From assembly GCA_001698425.1 (NCBI GenBank), contig MBRE01000096.1, positions 1 to 64,000 of the forward strand: DNA of 64,000 nt. The letters are read 5' to 3'. Origin of the DNA: Oscillatoriales cyanobacterium USR001 (GTDB lineage Bacteria; Cyanobacteriota; Cyanobacteriia; Cyanobacteriales; Microcoleaceae). Under the pieces are notes generated by a model that was not told where the DNA came from, did no database searches, and saw nothing but the letters and a program-made list of their open reading frames with translations. Each line of letters opens with the position of its first letter. Position 1 is the first letter of the stretch. Positions 9,522-18,969 of this stretch are shown piece after piece. Position numbers and translations under genes: made by a program.

Positions 9522-11657
9522 TCAAATCTTTTTCCTAGCTACTACGCGATCGCGCCCTTGAGATTTAGCATCATAAAGCGCTCGATCGGCAGCCTCAATC
9601 AATGTTTCTGGTAAACCATTAGCAACATCCGTACTCGCTACACCTAAACTTAATGTCAGATACTTACCGGCGCAGGATTGCTCATGGAGAATTGCTAAAC
9701 TATTGATTTGGTGGCGAATTTCTTCCGCAACTGCGATCACATTTTCAATATCTATATTTGGCAGAATTACGGCAAATTCTTCGCCGCCATATCTCGCTAC
9801 TAAACAAATATTTTCTTGCAAAATTGCTTGACAAGCATCGCGAAGCGCCATTGCTACTTGTTGCAAGCAAGTATCGCCCGCTTGGTGGCCGTAAGTATCA
9901 TTAAAAGCTTTGAAACAATCAATGTCGCACAAAATTAAAGATAGTTGAATTCGTTCAACCATTAATCGTTCCCATTCTTGATTGAGAACTTCATCAAATC
10001 TGCGGCGGTTAGCGATTTTTGTCAAACCATCTAAAGCTGCTAAATTTTGTAGCTCTCGGTTAGCCGCTTCTAACTGTTGATAGAGTTGAGATTGTTCGAT
10101 CGCGATCGCGATTTGAGTAGCTAATTGTTTTAGCAATTCCGTCTCCCAAGGTTCCCATTTTCGAGTATCTGCACAATGATGGGCAATTAGCAAACCCCAT
10201 AAATTATTTTTAGTTTTACTCCCCCCATGAACAACAGAAAATAGAGAAGGTGAATTTTTCACTATTTGGTCGCTGTGAATAATTGGTACTACTAAGTTGG
10301 CTTTCACCTGACACCTACTCAATAAATCGATGTGACACTGGCTTAAACCAGCATTATAAATATCCTCTATAGCCTTAATTCTACCTTCACGGTACTGCCC
10401 TATATAGGTTTCCTCAAAGCAAGGATCGTATATATTTGTATTCAAAATTGCCAAAGATTCTTTACTCACAGATTCTACCACAACATCCCCACTCCAATCT
10501 GGTCGAAAACGAAAAATAATCACTCTGTCCGTTTGGAGAAATTGTCGAACTTCCGCCACCGCAGTATTTAAAATTGCTTCTAAATCAAGGGAAGAGCGAA
10601 TGCGAGCTTGAATTTGTCCAACTAATCGTTCGCGCTCTGCTTGTTGGCGCAGGGCAATCTGAGCCAACTTACTTTCAGTAACGTCTAAAACATACCCATC
10701 GCAGTGAGAAATTTCACCATTGCTGCTACGTGCAACTGAAGTAAAATCATAAATCCATCGAGCTATACCATCGCCTTTAATAATTCGGTAATTCTGCTCA
10801 AAAGATATGACTCCTGACTCCAGATAATCTTTAACTTCCGCCGCTACTCTTGGCAAATCATCAGGATGAACAATATCAGCATATAACAATTTACCGCTGA
10901 TAAAGTCACTGGCTTGATAGCTAAATTGAATGACATTTGGCGAGACATATTGCACCGGCCATTTTTCTGTTAGTAGCCACCGAAAAATCGTGACAGGTCC
11001 AGTTGTAAATAAATTGATTTTTCGTTCAAAGGCTTCTTGTGCCATCTTAAGAGAGTCAATATTTGGGTTTTTCCCTGGTTCTGAAACAGTATTGTTGTAT
11101 CTAAGAGATTTGTTGTTTGAGTTACTTTCTGGTTCTAAACTTGGAAAATATAGGTTTTCAAAAGCTAACAAAATTAGCGGTAATTGACAATTAATAATTG
11201 CCAATTCTACTTCTTCTTTGATATTTACAACACTTAAAATTGGTAAGACTTGCGCGATCGCTTTTACAGAGAGAATGCTTCGATCTTGACAGATAATGTG
11301 TCCTTCTCCTAATGCAGTGGTAATCGGAACCGTGCTATTTAGTTCTCGTGGGAGGATAAAATCAGTTTTTAATTCTTCGCCATCTTTTAGATAAAAAATA
11401 TTGAAGATTGACTTACTAATCAACTCCTGTTGGCTATAGCCAATCAGATTTGCACCAAACTGATTGACGGCGGCAATCATGCCTTTTGCATCTGTGACAA
11501 AGCAAATGTAAGGCAGATTTTCCCACAGAGTTTGATACCACTCTAGTGTCGGCGTTCCTGGGGTTAAAAATCCTTGAATTGGGGTAACGCTGAAAGAGTT
11601 GAGAGATTGGGGATCGTTTTTTTCCGGTTCACCTGAAGGATATTTTATGAGGGACAC
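9522..11657 (-). CDS. PAS-PAS-cyanobacteriochrome GAF-GGDEF diguanylate cyclase
   Basis: A 711-residue protein: PAS (~38-100), a degenerate region, PAS_3 (~210-330), GAF (~345-525) and GGDEF (~540-708). The GGDEF signature is GGEEF (624-628) with CDID(C)FK upstream, so cyclase activity making c-di-GMP is expected. The GAF domain has both cysteines of a DXCF-type cyanobacteriochrome: DPCF at 411-414 and Cys441-His442 in SQCHIDLL. The two cysteines are 28 residues apart, the spacing I recall for TePixJ and Tlr0924. Covalent bilin binding and photocontrol of the cyclase are therefore inferred. No inhibitory-site RxxD is obvious directly before GGEEF. Transcribed convergently with the PAS kinase. 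Confidence 0.88.
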   Translation of the reverse strand: MSLIKYPSGEPEKNDPQSLNSFSVTPIQGFLTPGTPTLEWYQTLWENLPYICFVTDAKGMIAAVNQFGANLIGYSQQELISKSIFNIFYLKDGEELKTDFILPRELNSTVPITTALGEGHIICQDRSILSVKAIAQVLPILSVVNIKEEVELAIINCQLPLILLAFENLYFPSLEPESNSNNKSLRYNNTVSEPGKNPNIDSLKMAQEAFERKINLFTTGPVTIFRWLLTEKWPVQYVSPNVIQFSYQASDFISGKLLYADIVHPDDLPRVAAEVKDYLESGVISFEQNYRIIKGDGIARWIYDFTSVARSSNGEISHCDGYVLDVTESKLAQIALRQQAERERLVGQIQARIRSSLDLEAILNTAVAEVRQFLQTDRVIIFRFRPDWSGDVVVESVSKESLAILNTNIYDPCFEETYIGQYREGRIKAIEDIYNAGLSQCHIDLLSRCQVKANLVVPIIHSDQIVKNSPSLFSVVHGGSKTKNNLWGLLIAHHCADTRKWEPWETELLKQLATQIAIAIEQSQLYQQLEAANRELQNLAALDGLTKIANRRRFDEVLNQEWERLMVERIQLSLILCDIDCFKAFNDTYGHQAGDTCLQQVAMALRDACQAILQENICLVARYGGEEFAVILPNIDIENVIAVAEEIRHQINSLAILHEQSCAGKYLTLSLGVASTDVANGLPETLIEAADRALYDAKSQGRDRVVARKKI

Positions 11658-12011
11658 TTTTGGGTTAAAGGTTTTTTATTAATTATATGTATTTTAATTT
11701 TAGCACTTCTCAGGCATTTAGTTAAAACCAGAGATTTACTGTCGGAATGCTTTGCCGTACAAAGTCGGAATACTCCCGTTGGCGATCGGGTCGATTACGA
11801 GAAACCCTCAATACTTTTCCCCAAGTTAGCGTCGACTTGGCTCAGTTCGGGCAAATATGAAAAAATTATTCCCGTAGTTATGGGCAAACAAGCGATCGAT
11901 CTAAACGATTTAATGGAATTTGCTATAATCCCTAAAACTGCTCATTTTCCATATTGGAAGATGCCGCAAGTTACTTACAAGGAATCCGAGAGTTTCTGGA
12001 GGTTTGCGGGT

Positions 12012-12740
12012 ATGAAAGAGTTAGAGCAATATTATCGAGTTTTGGGGCTATTGCCGGGTGCTTCTCTGGAAGAAGTTAATCAGGCTTATAAGGATTTGGC
12101 GTTTATTTGGCATCCCGATCGCATCCCTGGTGATAATCCTAGATTGCAACAGAAAGCTGAAGAAAAGCTTAAGGAAATTAACCAGGCACGGGACAAATTG
12201 CGGTCAAATAAAGTAACTACGGGAAATGTGGGATCGCCTCAGTCGAAAGAGTCGCCTTATCATTCTCAACCGCCGCGATCGCCTAGTCAATCTCATAATC
12301 AATCTCATAATCAATCCCACACTCAAACTCACACTCAAACTCAAACTCAACAGCGCACTTACACTCGCCCGCAAAATACCGATTTAAGTGGCGCAGATTT
12401 GAGAGGACTTTCATTGAAAGAGAAAGATTTATCAGGGAGAAACTTAAGTAATGCCAACTTAAGTCATGCCGATTTAAGTGATGCTTTTCTGCATAATATC
12501 AATCTCAAGGGGGCAAATTTATACAAAGCAAACTTGTTTAGGGCAAACTTATTGTCAGCTTGTCTGACTAATGCTGATTTGAGAGAAACCAATTTAATTG
12601 GTGCAGATTTAAGCGGTGCAGACTTGAGCGGTGCTAATTTAACTGGAGCGAAAATTGGTTACAGCGATCGCATTTTAGTAAAATTAACTGGTGCTAAATT
12701 GACCGGCGCAATTTTGCCAGATGGCACAATTCATAAATAA
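12012..12740 (+). CDS. J-domain protein with C-terminal pentapeptide repeats
   Basis: A 242-residue fusion. Residues 1-65 form a J-domain with an intact HPD motif (WHPDRIPGD), so it should stimulate an Hsp70/DnaK. A low-complexity linker rich in Ser, Gln, His and Thr follows (~75-125), then about fifteen pentapeptide repeats of the A(D/N)LXX type forming a right-handed beta-helix. No membrane helix is visible. The start at 12012 is preferred because GGAGG at 11998-12002 sits nine bases upstream and the J-domain begins directly there. The frame stays open to an ATG at 11880, which would add 44 residues unrelated to J-domains; those residues may be a remnant of an older gene, since open frames continue further upstream with a frameshift. 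Confidence 0.8.
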   Translation: MKELEQYYRVLGLLPGASLEEVNQAYKDLAFIWHPDRIPGDNPRLQQKAEEKLKEINQARDKLRSNKVTTGNVGSPQSKESPYHSQPPRSPSQSHNQSHNQSHTQTHTQTQTQQRTYTRPQNTDLSGADLRGLSLKEKDLSGRNLSNANLSHADLSDAFLHNINLKGANLYKANLFRANLLSACLTNADLRETNLIGADLSGADLSGANLTGAKIGYSDRILVKLTGAKLTGAILPDGTIHK

Positions 12741-12792
12741 ATGTCTCATCTGAACGATCAACTGAAAAAAAGGTAAAACCAGCGAGGAATAT

Positions 12793-13770
12793 ATGACCCA
12801 AAGCATCGATCAAATAGTAGATCAAACAGTGCGACCTCCGGCTTTCCCAGATCACACCCAACTCCCAGAATCCGACGGTACTTTTGTGAAAAATTTTCAG
12901 GAGCATCCCCAAAGTATTATTCTCACAGATGCCATTGGTCCAGTCTTACAAAAATTGCATCCTGATGGACAATATGCGATCGGACAAGACAGTGGCATTT
13001 ATTGGCGAGAAACAGAGCCACCAGAAAAAGGTGCAGAAGCCCCAGATTGGTTTTATGTCCCCAATGTTCCACCACAACTTAATGGTAGATATCGCCGTTC
13101 CTATGTATTATGGCGTGAGTATATTGCACCATTAATTGCCTTAGAATTTGCCAGTGGCAATGGGGAAGAAGAAAGAGATAAAACGCCCCTATCTGTAGTA
13201 GCTGGAACCGTGCAAAAACCTGGTAAATTTTGGGTGTACGAACAGATTATCAGAATTCCTTACTATGGAATCTATGAAATTATTACAGGAAAGTTAGAAG
13301 TTTATGGTTTGAGTGAGGGAGTTTATCAGCTGTTAACACCGAATGAAAGAGGTCATTATCCGATTGTACCTTTGGGGGTAGAATTGGGGTTATGGCAGGG
13401 AAGTTATCAAAATCAAACTCTCTTGTGGTTAAGGTGGTGGGATGACCAAGGTAATTTGTTATTAATAGGAGATGAAAGAGCAAAATTAGAGGAGTTGAGG
13501 GCACAAAGAGAGCAAGAAAGAGCGGAAAGAGAAAGTCAAAGGGCTGAAGCTGAAAGTCAACGGGCTGAATCAGAAAGTCAAAGGGCTGAATCAGAAAGTC
13601 AACGGGCTGAAGCTGAAAAGCAACGGGCTGAAGCTGAAAAGCAACGGGCGGAAAATTCAGAAAAAGCTAGGAAAAATGCCATACCTCAATTATTAGCAAT
13701 GGGGTTAATTGCAGAACAGATTGCTGAGATACTTTCTTTGACTGTGGAGGAGGTTAGGGAAAGTTCTTAG
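12793..13770 (+). CDS. Uma2-family (DUF820) restriction-endonuclease-fold protein with heptad tail
   Basis: A 325-residue protein of the cyanobacterial Uma2/DUF820 group, a PD-(D/E)XK fold whose biological role is unknown. The segments LIALEFASGNGEEERDKTP and KFWVYEQIIRIPYYGIYEI are typical. The core ends near residue 235, followed by a long coiled coil built from near-identical seven-residue units (AESQRAE type), then a short C-terminal segment (IPQLLAMGLIAEQIAEILSLTVEEV) that resembles the DNA-binding-like tail of many Rpn/Uma2 proteins. It begins 52 bases after the J-domain gene. Multiple Uma2 copies exist in the window (see 51172-51452 and 62341-62904), as is usual in large cyanobacterial genomes. 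Confidence 0.8.
   Translation: MTQSIDQIVDQTVRPPAFPDHTQLPESDGTFVKNFQEHPQSIILTDAIGPVLQKLHPDGQYAIGQDSGIYWRETEPPEKGAEAPDWFYVPNVPPQLNGRYRRSYVLWREYIAPLIALEFASGNGEEERDKTPLSVVAGTVQKPGKFWVYEQIIRIPYYGIYEIITGKLEVYGLSEGVYQLLTPNERGHYPIVPLGVELGLWQGSYQNQTLLWLRWWDDQGNLLLIGDERAKLEELRAQREQERAERESQRAEAESQRAESESQRAESESQRAEAEKQRAEAEKQRAENSEKARKNAIPQLLAMGLIAEQIAEILSLTVEEVRESS
13543..13649 (+). repeat. 21-bp tandem repeats encoding a coiled coil
   Basis: About five 21-base units (type gctgaatcagaaagtcaaagg) run head to tail in frame in the Uma2 gene. Each encodes one heptad of Ala, Glu, Ser/Lys, Gln and Arg. Units differ by only one to three bases, which points to recent expansion. Confidence 0.8.
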
Positions 13771-13877
13771 GAGTTTTGATGACGATCGAGGCGATCGCGC
13801 AGAAGCGTGAAAAAAGACAAGTTGCGATCGCATTTTGGGAAAGATAAAGGCGATCGTATTTCCATCTCCAAGCAGCA

Positions 13878-16013
13878 TTACCTCAACAAATCCACTGAAG
13901 TTGATATGATACCTCGTAGAACTTGCGTGGTATCATTCAATCGATCGAGAACCTGATTAGTTTCCTTTAAAGATTGAACTATCTGCTTGGATGATTCACT
14001 TAAATGGGAGATCGACATACTAATTTGCGTCGCACCTTCAAATTGTTGCTCTACACTATAACTAACTTCCTCAAAACTTGGCGTGATATTTTGTACTTCC
14101 TCAATTACCAAAGTAACTTCTTCAGCAATTTGACCAACTTGTTCTAAATGATTGCTAACTTCTTGGCTAAACTTCCCCATTTCTATAACACCATCAGAAA
14201 CAGAAGATTGAATCTCTTTAACCATCAATTGAATTTCCTCACTGGCAAAACCCATTTTATGTGCTAATCGGGTAATTTCTTTAGCAACAACTGAAAAACC
14301 TAGCCCATTTTGTCCAGCTTTTTCAGCTTCAATAGTTGCATTTAGTGAGATTAACTGCATAATATCTGCTAAATTAGCAATTATTGTCACCACGCTATTG
14401 ATATTATTAGCTTTTTCTAGCATAATTCCTAATCTTGTAGAAATTAATTTTGTAGCTTGAGCCAATTGACTCATTGCGATTGACATCTCCATCAAGCTGG
14501 TTCGACTATTACTACTTAATTTAGCAGTTGATTGAACTTTATGAACAATATTTTCCACCTTTTTTACTAACTTACCAGAAGTTTCCGCAATCTCTTTAGC
14601 GGTGGCATTAACTTCAGTAGTTGAAGCAGCTTGTTCCGTAACAGCCGCTTCTAATTGCCTACTCGCTGTAGCAATTTGGTTAGTGGACAAAGTAATTTTA
14701 AGACCCACTTGATTAGCCTGAGAAATTACCAATTTTAATGCTTCAAATGAGCTTTTTAATTGTTTTGCCATATAATTAAATGAAGAGGCAAGTTGTCCAA
14801 CTTCATCAGAGCGTTCGATATCAACAGTTTGATGCCATTCTCCTTTGGCAATCTCTTTAGCTGCAAGATTGAGGCTAATTAGGGGTAATGTCACCCAGCG
14901 AGTAGTAAGAATGCCAATCACAATCGCGACTATCAAAGCAACAATATTCAGTATAATAGTAGTGCGGGTATTAGCATTAATTTGTCCCATGAAATCTGAT
15001 TCTGGGATGACTACTACAATTAGCCAATCTAAACCTAATTTATCTTGCCAAGGAATGACTTGAACAAAGGTGCGATCGCCAGTCAAATTAAACTCAAACC
15101 GCTGATTTTTAGCGATCTGGCTAAAATTATCAAAACGCTTGATTAAGTTTTTAGCGGTTGCTTGAATTAGTGGATCTTGACTTTCGGATATATTAATTCG
15201 TTCAGCTTTATTGTTGTTCATTCGATATAGCGTTTCCTTGCTAGAAGTAGCTACAAATAAACCGTTTCGCTCCAAAATAAAAACTTTGCCGGCAGGACTT
15301 ACTTTTAAACTTTCCAGAAAACTATTAATCTGTGTCAAAATCAAATCAATACCGATCACGCAGATTAATTTGCGGTTTTGGTCGTAGATTGGATAACTAG
15401 AAGAAATTGAAACAATTTCTGGTCGATCTTCCCAGTTGTAAATTTCACTCCAGAGAGGTTTACCTGCTTTCGCAGGATTAGCATACCTATCATCATTTTG
15501 GTAATCATATTCTTCTGTTGCAATTACGCGAATAGGCTTACCTCGATCGTCTAACGCATATCGTTTATATTTGCCTCGATCGGCAGGGCGCATTAATTCA
15601 AGATATAAAGTACCATCATCCTCACGACCAATGCCAACAAACCCACCGTTTATATCCCCAAAGTTCATATAACCAAGATTCTTGAAAACTCGCATTTGCT
15701 TATAAAAATAAAGACCTATGCGATCTAAATCCTGCAAGTTGAGATTACCTAATTCATAGGCATCAACATTAATTTGAGTTATTTGAGTAGGAGTAGCTAA
15801 TAATCGATCGAGATGCTCAATAGTACGTAAACTGACTTCATTTTGTAATTGGGATGCTAGATCGTTGATCGCTCTTTGTCCATTCTTAAATGAAAGGAAA
15901 CCAACAAAGCCAACAATGCTAACAATCTGTACTACAAATGGAACAATCAGAATAGCTTGAAGAGGAAATTTGCCTAAGACCCCGATCAATGACCGTTTTT
16001 TAATAGTTGACAT
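13878..16013 (-). CDS. Methyl-accepting chemotaxis protein with dCache sensor
   Basis: A 711-residue chemoreceptor. A first membrane helix (~18-42) and a second (~351-371) enclose a periplasmic double-Cache-like domain with the GIDLILTQINSFL segment. HAMP (~373-425) and the coiled-coil signalling domain (~440-711) follow; the tip reads LISLNATIEAEKAGQNG, a divergent version of the usual LLALNAAIEAARAGE. The ATG at 16013 is used; a TTG 18 codons upstream also keeps the frame open and neither has a convincing ribosome site. In cyanobacteria such receptors usually control type IV pilus motility; no che genes are adjacent. The gene converges with the Uma2 gene and diverges from moeA. Confidence 0.88.
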   Translation of the reverse strand: MSTIKKRSLIGVLGKFPLQAILIVPFVVQIVSIVGFVGFLSFKNGQRAINDLASQLQNEVSLRTIEHLDRLLATPTQITQINVDAYELGNLNLQDLDRIGLYFYKQMRVFKNLGYMNFGDINGGFVGIGREDDGTLYLELMRPADRGKYKRYALDDRGKPIRVIATEEYDYQNDDRYANPAKAGKPLWSEIYNWEDRPEIVSISSSYPIYDQNRKLICVIGIDLILTQINSFLESLKVSPAGKVFILERNGLFVATSSKETLYRMNNNKAERINISESQDPLIQATAKNLIKRFDNFSQIAKNQRFEFNLTGDRTFVQVIPWQDKLGLDWLIVVVIPESDFMGQINANTRTTIILNIVALIVAIVIGILTTRWVTLPLISLNLAAKEIAKGEWHQTVDIERSDEVGQLASSFNYMAKQLKSSFEALKLVISQANQVGLKITLSTNQIATASRQLEAAVTEQAASTTEVNATAKEIAETSGKLVKKVENIVHKVQSTAKLSSNSRTSLMEMSIAMSQLAQATKLISTRLGIMLEKANNINSVVTIIANLADIMQLISLNATIEAEKAGQNGLGFSVVAKEITRLAHKMGFASEEIQLMVKEIQSSVSDGVIEMGKFSQEVSNHLEQVGQIAEEVTLVIEEVQNITPSFEEVSYSVEQQFEGATQISMSISHLSESSKQIVQSLKETNQVLDRLNDTTQVLRGIISTSVDLLR

Positions 16014-16239
16014 ATTTGATAATTGTGCCGTTATGATATTATAAAGCTCAAAGGCAATCCTTAACAAGTCATAATTTTATCATAGTTAGGACTGACGCAT
16101 TGACAAAATGATTTTATTGTGAGTACCTCTGAATAGAAGCGATCGCTAACTACAAACTCACAATTCCTCGTTTCAAAGCAGCGATCGCCTCCTGGGTTCG
16201 ATCGCTGATACCAAAATTACACAAAATAAGGTAATAGCT

Positions 16240-17499
16240 ATGATAACAGTTAAAGAAGCAGAATCAATTATTTTAGATTTACTGCCACCTCTCGATAGTC
16301 AAAAGGATATAGAAACAGTAGGATTATTGGCGGCTTCGGGTCGAATTTTAGCCACATCTGTCACCAGTTTTCTCGATTTTCCCCACTGGGATAATTCGGC
16401 AATGGATGGTTATGCTGTGCGGTTTGCTGATGTGAAAAATTGTAGTCCAAATCAACCGAAAATTCTGGAAATTATCGAAGAAATTCCCGCAGGATATCAG
16501 CCTCAATTTAGTATTAAATCTGGACAAGCAGCCCGAATTTTTACTGGCGCGGTAATGCCTTTAGGTGCTGATACAGTAGTAATGCAGGAGGAAACGCGCC
16601 GTCAAGGTTCGCAGGTTTTTATCTTAGCTTCTCCGACAAAACCTGAAGCATTTGTCCGCAAAAAAGGTGCTTTTTACCAAGCAGGTCAACCTTTGTTAAT
16701 ATCGGGGACAATTCTTCATGCTCCAGAAATAGCTGTGTTAGCGGCCGCACAATGTATTCAAGTACCCGTTTACCGCCGTATTCGCGTAGCAATTCTTTCT
16801 ACTGGAGATGAATTAGTATCTCCCGAACAATCTTTACAACCAGGTCAATTGGTGGATTCAAATCAGTATGCTTTGGCAGCTTCGCTCTCACAAATGGGTG
16901 CTGAAATTATCCAATTAGGGATTATTCCTGACGATCGAGAAGCTTTGAAGGAGGCGATCGCATCTGCTATTTCTACAGCAGATATTGTGCTTTCTACTGG
17001 TGGTGTTTCAGTAGGAGATTATGATTATGTTGAGGAAATTATTGCTGCTTTGGGCGGGGAAATTCATATTCATGCGGTAGCAATTAAGCCAGGTAAACCT
17101 TTAACTGTGGCAACTTTTAAACGAGATATCGCGATCGCATCTTCAACCTGTATTTATTTTGGTTTACCTGGCAATCCAGTTTCTACTTTAGTAACATTTT
17201 GGCGTTTTGTTCAGCCGGTAATTAGAAAACTTTCTGGACTTAAACAGGAAGTTTTCGCAAGCGAGTTTATTAAAGCGCGATCGCGAGTTGATTTGCGCTC
17301 CGATGGGAAACGGGAAACTTATCTCTGGGGACAATTGTATTTAATTGATGGTTTTTATGAGTTTGAACCAGCTAGTGGTAGTCAAAATTCAGCTAATTTA
17401 ATTAATTTGCTGAATACTACTGGTTTAGCAGTTTTATCTATTGGTGAAACTTCAATCCAATCTGGGGAATTAGTGCAAGTATTAAAAATTGGGCATTGA
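16240..17499 (+). CDS. moeA: Molybdopterin molybdenumtransferase MoeA
   Basis: A 419-residue MoeA, the usual length. It inserts molybdate into adenylated molybdopterin in the last steps of molybdenum cofactor synthesis; in cyanobacteria the cofactor serves nitrate reductase. Family motifs are all present: DNSAMDGYAV (~50-60), a beta-barrel region with GAVMPLGADTVV, the MogA-like domain with STGDELV and STGGVSVGDYDYV, and GLPGNPVS. Domain IV ends near residue 415. No other moa/moe or nitrate genes are in the window. It starts with a normal ATG and stands alone; a palindromic repeat cluster follows the stop codon. Confidence 0.95.
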   Translation: MITVKEAESIILDLLPPLDSQKDIETVGLLAASGRILATSVTSFLDFPHWDNSAMDGYAVRFADVKNCSPNQPKILEIIEEIPAGYQPQFSIKSGQAARIFTGAVMPLGADTVVMQEETRRQGSQVFILASPTKPEAFVRKKGAFYQAGQPLLISGTILHAPEIAVLAAAQCIQVPVYRRIRVAILSTGDELVSPEQSLQPGQLVDSNQYALAASLSQMGAEIIQLGIIPDDREALKEAIASAISTADIVLSTGGVSVGDYDYVEEIIAALGGEIHIHAVAIKPGKPLTVATFKRDIAIASSTCIYFGLPGNPVSTLVTFWRFVQPVIRKLSGLKQEVFASEFIKARSRVDLRSDGKRETYLWGQLYLIDGFYEFEPASGSQNSANLINLLNTTGLAVLSIGETSIQSGELVQVLKIGH

Positions 17500-17537
17500 G
17501 GCGCGATCGCGATTCGTCACCGCGATCGCACCCCTCA

Positions 17538-17655
17538 GTAGGGGCGAAGCATTCCGGCAGTAAATCTCTCGCTTTAACCAAGTACGGGCGAAGCATTCCG
17601 GTAATTAATCCCTGCTTTTAACCATAATATATCTACCGGAATGCTTCGCCCCTAC
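17538..17655. repeat. Palindromic repeat family A (GGGGCGAAGCATTCCGG), three arms
   Basis: Two direct copies (17538-17560 and 17584-17602) and one inverted copy (17635-17655) of a ~20-base unit lie between moeA and sigA. Outer arms can pair into a stable hairpin. A further copy pair is at 46438-46503, and a weaker one near 11740. This is a dispersed small repeat of the MITE-like or REP-like kind. Confidence 0.85.
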
Positions 17656-17726
17656 AAAATTGGGATGCTTCCCCTTCTATCTGCCCAAAAAACGCGATCG
17701 CTCTTTAGATAGATGACAGAAAACAG

Positions 17727-18902
17727 CTAACGAATATATTCTTTAAGAATACTATTCCGATTCGGATGGCGTAACTTTCTCAGTGCTTTAGCCTCAATTT
17801 GGCGAATTCGTTCGCGAGTGACGTTGAAAATCTGACCAATTTCCTCCAACGTCTTCATCCGTCCATCATCTAAGCCATATCGTAACCGCAAAACATCACG
17901 TTCGCGGGGGCTTAAAGTATCTAAAACACTCTCTAAATCTTCCCGTAAAAGATTCTTAGAAACCTGATCTTCGGGAGTTTCACCATCAGACTCAATAAAG
18001 TCTCCCAGACGAGAATCTTCCTCTTTACCGATCGGAGTTTCCAAAGAAATTGGTAACTGAGCAGATTTGGCAATAAATCGCAACTTTTCAATGGTCATTT
18101 CCATCTTAGTTGCTATCTCTTCCTCTGTGGGTTTTCGGCCCATTTCTTGCGAGAGAAGTTTGGTAGTTTTCTTAATTCGCGAGATAGTTTCATAAAGGTG
18201 AACTGGGAGGCGAATAGTCCGAGATTGATCGGCGATCGCCCTCGTAATTGCTTGCCGAATCCACCAAGTAGCATAAGTTGAGAACTTATAACCTTTTTCA
18301 TGGTCAAACTTCTCAGCGGCACGAATTAAACCCAGACTTCCTTCCTGAATTAAATCCTGGAAAGATAACCCACGATTCATGTATTTTTTCGCGATCGAAA
18401 CCACCAAACGTAAATTAGATTGCACCATTTTATCCTTCGCCCGCCGCCCTAAATGCAGCCGATGACGAAAACTAGGTAATGGCATTCCCACAGCATTAGC
18501 CCACTCCAGATCCTTCGGTTCTCGCTCCAAATCTTCACAAAGTTGCTCTCTAATTCGTTCTAATTCTAATAAGTCAGCAATTTTGCGGGCGAGTTCAATT
18601 TCTTCATCAGCCCTTAACAGTCGAATCCTACCAATTTCTTGTAGGTAAAGGCGAATTGAGTCTTCAGTGTAGTGCTTTTTCTTGGTTTGAGCTCGACGAC
18701 GAGTTTTACCAACTTTTGCGCCAGATTTGGAGTCCTCTTCCTCCGACTGAACATCTAAAAAGTCGTCGCGATCGCTCACTTCATCATCAATGAAGAGTTC
18801 TAAGTCATTATCCGGTAGAATAGTTCGGGCGTTAGCAAACAACTCGATAGCTTCAATCTTAGGCTGAATCTTGGTTTCGAGTACATTGTTAGTCTGGATC
18901 AT
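17727..18902 (-). CDS. sigA: Primary sigma factor SigA (RpoD1 type)
   Basis: A 391-residue group 1 sigma-70 factor, the normal size for cyanobacterial SigA. It has an acidic, basic-patched N-terminus ([11 protein letters not shown]), region 1.2 ([16 protein letters not shown]), region 2 with [18 protein letters not shown] and the [10 protein letters not shown] -10 recognition helix, region 3, and region 4 with the helix-turn-helix [20 protein letters not shown]. The tail [13 protein letters not shown] is typical of SigA and separates it from group 2 factors. A GAGGAA stretch lies just before the ATG. The gene is preceded by ~0.8 kb without another gene, where promoters would be expected. RNA polymerase core binding and housekeeping transcription are its role. 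Confidence 0.93.
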   Translation of the reverse strand: MIQTNNVLETKIQPKIEAIELFANARTILPDNDLELFIDDEVSDRDDFLDVQSEEEDSKSGAKVGKTRRRAQTKKKHYTEDSIRLYLQEIGRIRLLRADEEIELARKIADLLELERIREQLCEDLEREPKDLEWANAVGMPLPSFRHRLHLGRRAKDKMVQSNLRLVVSIAKKYMNRGLSFQDLIQEGSLGLIRAAEKFDHEKGYKFSTYATWWIRQAITRAIADQSRTIRLPVHLYETISRIKKTTKLLSQEMGRKPTEEEIATKMEMTIEKLRFIAKSAQLPISLETPIGKEEDSRLGDFIESDGETPEDQVSKNLLREDLESVLDTLSPRERDVLRLRYGLDDGRMKTLEEIGQIFNVTRERIRQIEAKALRKLRHPNRNSILKEYIR

Positions 18903-18939
18903 GCCGCGTTCCTCATGCTCCTGAATTGAAGAATTAATA

Positions 18940-18969
18940 AGTAGAGAACATTTTTCTGCATTTTGTCAA
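18940..18969 (-). promoter_or_regulatory. Candidate sigA promoter
   Basis: On the minus strand a perfect -35 TTGACA (18964-18969) is followed after 18 bases by TCTACT (18940-18945). This would give a leader of roughly 30 bases before the sigA ATG. The -10 is weak (three of six). A GAGGGG/CCCCTC hairpin lies just upstream at 18979-18995. Confidence 0.4.
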
